Made by a program: the position numbers and the translations under genes. Below are positions 57,490 to 64,000 of a DNA stretch of 64,000 nucleotides, in pieces (position 1 is the first letter of the stretch; each line of letters opens with the position of its first letter). Origin of the DNA: Coprinopsis marcescibilis (Eukaryota > Basidiomycota > Agaricomycetes > Agaricales > Psathyrellaceae). The DNA is taken from positions 76,437 through 140,436 of the forward strand of contig ML210212.1 of the NCBI GenBank assembly GCA_004369085.1, in the 5' to 3' direction. The notes beneath the pieces are model-generated. The model was given only the letters and a program-made list of their open reading frames with translations, ran no database searches and was not told the DNA's origin.

Positions 57490-58412
57490 AAACGTTCCAA
57501 GAACTTCTTCGTTGACTCAAGGACTCCACAGGTCGTCGAGCGGGTTTATATTCCCGCCACACGTTTCACACTGTCCTTCGAATGGCAGCCCTCTGACTAA
57601 CTGACTACCGTCCCCGCTTTTTCAACGAGTGTCACAAGGAAGGAACAGTTGCGGATGGAATCAATGTCATGGCATGGAAAGGCGAGAGGCAATAAGTGTG
57701 CTTGGCGATGTCGAATGGGCGCAGAACCATAGACACCAAGAAACGCCGGATCAATCGCCCTACCGCCTTCACATCGTGTGTGATTGCTATAGGCTCCGGG
57801 AAGAAATTGGCAAACGCGCTACGAAGCAGTAGCAATAGTAAACAAGATGTGTCAAACATTCGTGCAATTTACATTTGAAACCTATTTCCGGGAATTCTTC
57901 GCAAACTTGAAGATTAGCGTAAGCGGTCCAGCTTATGCACCCACCGCAAGTTTCAAAAGAAGACTGGACGTGGCCAAGTTCCCACTTTAAAATGTAGTAT
58001 ACTTTTACCGAAGCTGAACATTTCCTCATGTGCTACAATTCTATTTCACATTGTTTGACAGTTCAATCACGGCATGAAGGAAGAGCATTCCTTTTTAACG
58101 ACTTTACCCTCAGATGCTACCAATCATGCTTCCTATCGTCGTCCAGGGTGATTTGCAACCACAAGGTGTAAGTATCAAAATCAAACCTTCTCGAACTCGC
58201 TCAGCACTATCGTAGTGGCAGAGATAACGGGGAAATTGGTAATGCCTTGAATTATCCGAATGGTATAAAACTTGGCCCTAGTACTTGAAGTATATCTAGG
58301 TGGACCATACGATAACAGGATGATCAGTAACCCATTGAAGGCTTTCTCTATCACAATTGTTTCGTGTGCCATATTGGCGTCTTCCCACTGCAAGTCCATT
58401 ACCTGGTTTCTG
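57490..58412. repeat. Segmental duplication unit 2 (flanks joined without the LPMO)
   Basis: 57490-57775 matches 47578-47945 and 57780-58412 matches 49636-50285. In unit 1 these flanks are separated by about 1.7 kb carrying LPMO copy 2; here they abut, so that gene has been deleted. Confidence 0.8.
58264..58270 (+). promoter_or_regulatory. TATA box of LPMO copy 3
   Basis: tataaaa lies 50 bases before the ATG at 58320. The equivalent place in unit 1 (about 50141) reads tataata. Confidence 0.5.
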
Positions 58413-59573
58413 ACCACCTCTAACTAGACCTGATCCTCTTTTCTATTTCAGATACCTTCCCCACCTTGCTTATTGATGGTGTCTCAAGCGGAGAATGGGT
58501 CAATGTCAGGAGGACAGACAACCATGTGAACCACAGCCCAGTAAGCGCAACTCCAAGTCGGCGCTTGTTTGTGACTATGCTCACCAGGTTTTGATAGGTA
58601 ACGGATGTAACGAATGCGAGTATTAGATGCTTCAACACCCAGACCCAATCGACAGCCTCTACCGCTACTGTACGAGCCGGCTCTAAGATTGGTCTTCAAG
58701 CCAACCAACCGATTTACCACGAGAGTGTAATACATCAACCTCATTGCTGTTATGCCTCAATCCAGGCGCTTAACACCGGCGACATTTAGGTCACCAATGT
58801 ATATATGGCCAAGGCCCCTCGCAACGTTACCACCTGGGATGGCAGCGGCCAGGTGTGGTTCAAGGCGAGTCACAGTGATGCTTGCCCGCCACTCGTTGTT
58901 GATAACGTCTCATAGGTTCACGAAATAACGGCGAATACGAACGGAGGAACCCAGTTGACTTTTCCATCTATGAGTACTGTACCTTTCTGACGAGCTTTCG
59001 GCTGTCGTTTAGCAGATCCGTACAACCATGCTGATATTGATATTTTCTATAGACAGCAACAAAGTGGAATTCACCTTGCCGAAGAACTTACCGAATGGCG
59101 AGTATTTGGTCAGAGTCGAGAACATTGCCATACACGGTGCAGCGTCATTTGGAGGAGGTACGCGCCCTGGCCCTGTTACACGGTGGGCATATCATCTAAG
59201 ATTATTTAACCAGCTCAATTCTACCTGAGCTGTGCACAGATAAATGTAGTCGGAGGTGGAAACGGGAAACCTGGCCCGCTGGTATCAATTCCTGGGGTGT
59301 ACAACGGACGCGTATGGTTCTCTTTCTTATATCAGATAAACTGGTTAACTAAAGAGACTTTAACTGACCTCATAGGAACCGGGGATACTCGTAAACATCT
59401 GGTGGCGTAAGTTGACCCTTTTTCGACTTTTTCAGTTGGGGTGTTTATCTTCAACTGCAGCCATTCCCGCCGTATACCCCATGCCAGGTCCGGTATGTGC
59501 CACTGCATAGCTCTGGACGACTTGCACCACTAATTTCGATACATCGAATATGCAGTCAGTTTGGATCGGATAG
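58320..59573 (+). CDS. AA9 lytic polysaccharide monooxygenase (copy 3), secreted
   Basis: Exon 1 is 58320-58389 and encodes a signal peptide ([20 protein letters not shown], then SS) ending at His, the first copper ligand. The intron then starts with GC (gcaagt) instead of GT. The mature protein begins [11 protein letters not shown] and follows LPMO copy 2 exon by exon: [26 protein letters not shown], the second His region [52 protein letters not shown], ending PGPSVWIG. The intron after VWFK also begins with GC (gcgagt). All coding blocks are open and copper ligands are kept, so the gene is probably functional if both GC..AG introns are spliced. An annotation that allows only GT donors would miss the signal-peptide exon. 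Confidence 0.85.
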
Positions 59574-60122
59574 ACGTCTGACGAAGACCGAGTAGCTAAT
59601 CGGGAACGGCCGAGTTTGATCTATCGGGAGTGCAATATACTAGTACAACTTGAAAGTGCCGAATTAAACAGTTCGAGAATAATTTTTTTTAAGGGGAAAT
59701 GGAAAAACTGAAGCGAGCCGTGAACAATTTATCTACACGTCGAAGTTGTTGGCCGATCGCCCATGAGAACTCAATATCAATGTTAGTCTGAACGTTCCTC
59801 TTCGACCTTGACGACCTTCAAGATCGGGATCGATTGAGCGGTACAGCCACGATCTAATCTAATCGGGCTGGATGCTGAAGTCCGTTTCATTATAAAAAAC
59901 CCCAATGCCATGTACCAGCACCTGTAGCTATGTACTTAAGCAAAGGCTTGGCGGTGACTCACAAACATTTGAAATAAACTGCAACAACAAAACGACAGCG
60001 AAACTGCGTAATCTCCAAAATCTCGAAAGAACAAATAGCCCCAAATCTACGTACAGTGTCCACGAAACTCCACGAAAATGACCAAACCTGAAAAATACGA
60101 GTATCCACTTGCGACTCTTGCA
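59574..60122. other. Intergenic region
   Basis: No gene or structural RNA recognised. It lies between the 3' ends of LPMO copy 3 (+) and the HECT_2 gene (-), so it should hold both 3' untranslated regions and terminators. Confidence 0.5.
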
Positions 60123-63100
60123 CTACCGCCTATGGAGCCACCCAACCTCAAGCCCAGTCATAGTCCTCAGACTCTCGGGATACGCTGAACTGCTCTCCTT
60201 CAACAGCGCGGCAAGCCTCATACACACAGCCATTGGATACGACAGGTATTCTGCCTGTGGGAACCCAGGGTACTTGTTCAACAGCCTAAGACAAAGGTGT
60301 AAGCAATAGTCACTTTAACATGAAGCATACATATACATACGTTTTGATCTCGCCGCCAGCCTCACTGGGCCCGATAAGCTTGAACAATACCTTGGCCGCC
60401 GTGATGCTGGCGTTCTTCGGTAACGCGCGAGACTTGGGTGTTGTATATGAGAGCCGTATCCTCGGTTTGAATAACCAAACCTAGCGTAAAGAATCCTTCG
60501 TTAATACAATTCAGGACGCATGACGACATTCAAAGCCTCCCAACAAGGAAGGGGCGTGGGATGAAGAGCGAAAGAGATAACATACCAGAATTCTAGGCCT
60601 CTCATCCTCCTCGTCGCGTACCACGAATCGATATGTGGCATGGGCTTGCACATATTCCATCATATCATCCACTATGAACGCGGATAGAGGGATCTTGAGG
60701 AGCCTAGAGTTTCATGATCAGCAGGCTTTCCGGGACGTCTCCGTCAGTACACTCACTCTGTGTGTCCTGGGGCAACAGGCCGTATGGCGTATTTGAGGAT
60801 CCTATAGCATACCTCCACTTCGACGTCACATTCCCGATCACTTTCATCGTCGCCCCCACCATGATCAACGAAGATTTCCCTGTCCTGAGACCTGCCAATA
60901 ACAGCACCGCACAGGCAACGACATTGTTTCCAGTTGTCGTGGATCTATAGAAGCGTAATCAGAACTTGGACTTGAACAGGATAAAAGAGGAGGAGAACAA
61001 GATAATCGAACGAAATATGTCCCCAAACATGTAGCCCCAGCCATACAGGCCTCCACAGCAAGGGTTGTTAATATGGGTATTTTCCATCTAGGACGCTTTG
61101 TATCAACCGATACGTCACAACGCCGTACACACCCTTGACTTAACCCATCCCGAAACCTACTACGGGCTTCGAGACGGAGCCGAGAGCAGTGTACAGCCAA
61201 CGTCGGCCTTCTTGATCGCCCAGTCCCCAAAGGGAGAAATAAAAAACACCAGAGTAAAAAAAGCGGAAGAGAGAAAATACTCACCTGCTCTCTGTTCTCA
61301 TCTGCATCCAACAACATGTTGCTGGTCACCATCACGCTCCTCTCGAACAGGAGATAGCTTCCACCGACAAAGCACTGCCCCTTCCTTGGCCAAAATCCGC
61401 CCCGGCTCTCCCGCCCACCAGCTCCCACCTTCACCTGGACGTCATTCCCTGCCCGGCCATTCCCCCTTGCATGCTTCATTACAGTCTCATGCAGCTTCTG
61501 ATCTGGATGGCACATCCAAGCCTCCACCAACTCTTCCCAATGTTCTGACGGGAGGTCACGGTACGCCAAAGGTGACAGGGGAGGCGAAGCAGTTCCATTA
61601 TTCGCCGAAGGTCCAGGAACGATAATGGGCAAAGAACACGAGGCACACACAAAGCTGGTGGGACTGGCAGCTTCCAACTGTGTAGCATCGAGCAATGGGT
61701 TCCTCAACGCATCCGGGTAGTCCTCTTTCTGGTGTTCCTCGACCTGTCCGTTGGTCTGGCCACGCGAACCATTCGTCTCCTGCCGTATTGTCGGCATCTT
61801 GATCTCCCAATGCCCACTCTGCATCCGAACCTCCTTCCTGCCAGGCGCTGTACGGGCAGGCAATGCAAGAGGTAACGAGCTCCAGACAACATTTTCCGAT
61901 CCACCATCGCCTCTGCTTCCACTGACAGAATCAGCCGCCCCCAGCCCGCTTCTGCTGCCAGGTCGGCTCCCCGGCTTCCCGCCACCCGATCTACCACCCC
62001 AGGTTCCACCCCAGGAGCTTCCACTACTGGGACTGACAACGCTCCGGATCACCAATTGATCGCCACCCTGACTATGATGCTCCGGGAAGGGTGGCAACAC
62101 CTCCGCTATCAGGTTCGCATTTGGCGGCAGCTCCTCCGTGAGCGTGAAGAAAACCAGGACATGGTGCAGATTCGAGTGGTGTTCCGCAACATATACAACG
62201 TCGAACGCTGACTCTTTCTGCTTCTGCCCGTTCACAGTCACCACACCGCCATTGACAGTGGGCAGAGGATGCTGTGCCATGTTGACGGTGTTCGAGGCTC
62301 CGCCCCTCCCTTTAGCGAGGTTCCCGAGAGATCGCGAATGCTTCAGCCAGGAAAGTGGGGGTGCACTCAAGCTTCTACTCCTGCTACTCTTCTTATCCTT
62401 GTCCTTCTCCCGTTTCTCCTCCTTCTCCTTGTTCTTATGGCCCACACTCGCTTCGTGTTCGTCCTCTCGTACGGATTTACTCGACTTGTTGCTCGTAATA
62501 GACGAAGCCCCTCCAGACTTGCGCTTCTCCTTCCGCTTCTCTTTGTCTCTGGCGGCGTCGTCAGGCTCTTGTGCCACTATTTCTGGAAGGCTCAACATTA
62601 CGCCTCCTCCCCTGAGCAGTTCCGAGTCCAAGGGGATTCGCTCGCGAATGAACTCGGGGAGGGTGAGCATGGCTTCGGGGTCCTTGACCTTGGGTGGATG
62701 GAGAACAGCATCTTGTCCCTTCATGCGACCGGCTGAGGAGTGCTGGAGCAGCGTTTGGACGAAAGCCGCTTTCTGTAAGAGGTAGGGTTAGTTATAAACA
62801 ATGTGTGGTGGAAAATCCGGTCAAAGTGCATATATGTACCCAAAAAGACCGAGAAGATAGAGATATAACTAAACGAATGCATACCTGCGCCTCATCCCGT
62901 GCCTTAGCCTTCTCCAAACGACTCTTCATGGCTTCCCCATCCAAAACAACGCTCTGGTCTTTCAGCGACCTCTCTCCTGCTCTCCCAAGCATCTCGAGGA
63001 TAGTTTCCAGTTCCTTGACATCTCTTTCCTTCTCCTTGCCCTTTCCTTTACTCCTCAGAGAACCAGCAGCGCGATCTCTTTCCAACTTGGCCAGCTTCTC

Positions 63101-64000
63101 CAATTTGCCCGCGTTGAGCTCGACACGCTGATTATGGAGCTGCGGTGCAACAAGGTAGAGCCGGTCAATGGCCATCGCCACGCCTTCTAGATCTAGCCGC
63201 ATCTTCTCGTCCATTGCAGAGGTAGATGTGGGTGCAGCCATGCTGGCTATATCCGACCTATCGCCCTTCTCCTTGAGCTTGCCGCCAATGATGCTGCGAG
63301 AATCCTCAAGCGAAAGTCGGCCGGTACCATCGTATTCCGGGAGACTCTCCAGATCCGCGTCATCGAGATAGTCGTAGGTGTCGAGCGAGTACTCGTACTT
63401 TGGCGGTAGCCCTTCGTGTGGATGAAATCGCGTCCGCTCCTTGCACATCGTCACCACATTCTCCAGCTCCTTGTCTATCTGCGCCCATAGAATGCTCGAT
63501 TCGACTTGATGGAGCTGGCGCGTGGCTTTAGCGGTGGTTGCGGTGGTTGCGGTTGTAGGCGACAGGGGCTGGTTCAACAGTCTATCCAGCTGGACATCGT
63601 TCAAGTGCCGTGTAAGGGCGTCGAACACGTCGATCGGTGGGGGAACGTCTACATCTGGTTCGCGCGGGGTATCCGTAGCACGTGGCGTCGCAGTGTCCCA
63701 CTCTCCTTCCGCAACATTCGCTCCCATACTTTGCTGCAACACCGATAGACGGTCGAAATAGGAGAGAAGCGTGACCAGCGAATGGGTTAACGCGGCGTCG
63801 CGTGGGCTTAGGGTGGACCCCAGCTGCGTTGTCCTCTCCCGAAGCTCGAAAAGGAGGCTGGTGGTATCGGTGTCGATGGTCGTGAACGGTACAGCCAATG
63901 TCGTAGATGGTCCTTGTCGGATCTCAATCATCCTGTCGTCCTCCTCGCTGGTTCGAGCGCGGAGGTTGGAGATGAGGGTCTGCAGTGCTTCTGAGGTTGC
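60123..64000 (-). CDS. HECT_2 (UBE3D-like, E2-binding) domain protein, 5' end beyond window
   Basis: Multi-exon minus-strand gene ending at TAG 60123. The frame is open to the right edge; ATG 63931 is internal or an alternative start. The N-terminal part is helical and acidic (FELRERTTQLGSTLSPRDAAL; YEYSLDTYDYLDDADLESLPEYD). After an intron at about 62774-62884 come KAAFVQTLLQHSSAGRMKGQD and a low-complexity Lys/Glu/Ser tract. The HECT_2 part has CASC, LPSEHWEELVEAWMCHPDQKL and FWPRKGQCFVGGSYLLFE (61280-61640). After an unusually long intron it has CRCLCGAVIG (about 60880), AIRPVAPGHT, PLSAFIVDDMMEYVQAHATYRFVV, WLFKPRIRLSYTT and AAKVLFKLIGPS, ending near TMTGLEVGWLHRR. HECT_2 proteins bind ubiquitin-conjugating E2 enzymes; the paired Cys/His suggest zinc binding. 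A housekeeping role is likely. No break seen. Confidence 0.85.

Noticed and set aside
61098..61625. Plus-strand frames of 175 and 215 residues over the HECT_2 gene (also 62138-62785)
   Set aside because: Ser/Pro/Leu-rich antisense shadows of a minus-strand gene with recognisable domain motifs.
1..64000. CRISPR arrays, bacterial operons, ribosome binding sites or rRNA
   Set aside because: The introns and gene families are those of a fungus; tandem repeats present are microsatellites or TPR-coding units. No tRNA or rRNA could be recognised by eye.

Overview
The window looks like nuclear DNA of a filamentous basidiomycete, most likely an Agaricomycete. Genes are split by many short introns (about 45-100 nt, GT..AG and a few GC..AG). 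The gene families are typical of that group: NACHT NLR-like NTPases, TPR-CHAT proteases, a FunK1-type kinase, AA9 lytic polysaccharide monooxygenases (LPMOs) with short secreted relatives, and a secreted M43 metalloprotease. There are two runs of N (400 and 895 nt), so this is a scaffolded draft assembly. Family assignments come from motifs read by eye; no database search was possible.

Layout. 1-813: 5' part of a NACHT NTPase gene on the minus strand, cut by the window edge. 3741-7165, 14893-18204, 25090-28607 and (minus) 53973-56340: four TPR-CHAT protease paralogs. One looks intact, one has lost its C-terminus by a 1-nt deletion, one contains an assembly gap, and one is a clear pseudogene. 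Between them lie degraded copies of an unrecognised minus-strand, membrane-protein-like family, a coatomer-zeta-like relic, a phosphate-transporter relic, two very small secreted-protein genes (12855-13224 and 30813-31089), a second NACHT NTPase (22048-24468, minus) and an ankyrin-like fragment. 33724-34855: secreted M43 metalloprotease. 35044-45458: three tandem calpain-type cysteine proteases on the minus strand, plus a relic of a fourth. 46173-50255 and 57490-59573: three AA9 LPMOs in a segmentally duplicated block with complementary losses. 50554-52694: a FunK1-like kinase gene with its core hidden by Ns. 60123-64000: a large gene with a HECT_2 (UBE3D-like, E2-binding) domain, running off the right edge.

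How the parts may fit together. NACHT NTPases, CHAT caspase-like proteases, calpains and a FunK1 kinase are the kinds of components found in fungal self/non-self recognition and regulated cell death. Their concentration in about 56 kb, with heavy birth-and-death turnover, is what an immune-like or allorecognition island would look like. That reading is inference. The LPMOs and the M43 protease are secreted nutrition or pathogenicity functions, and the HECT_2 gene looks like ordinary housekeeping.
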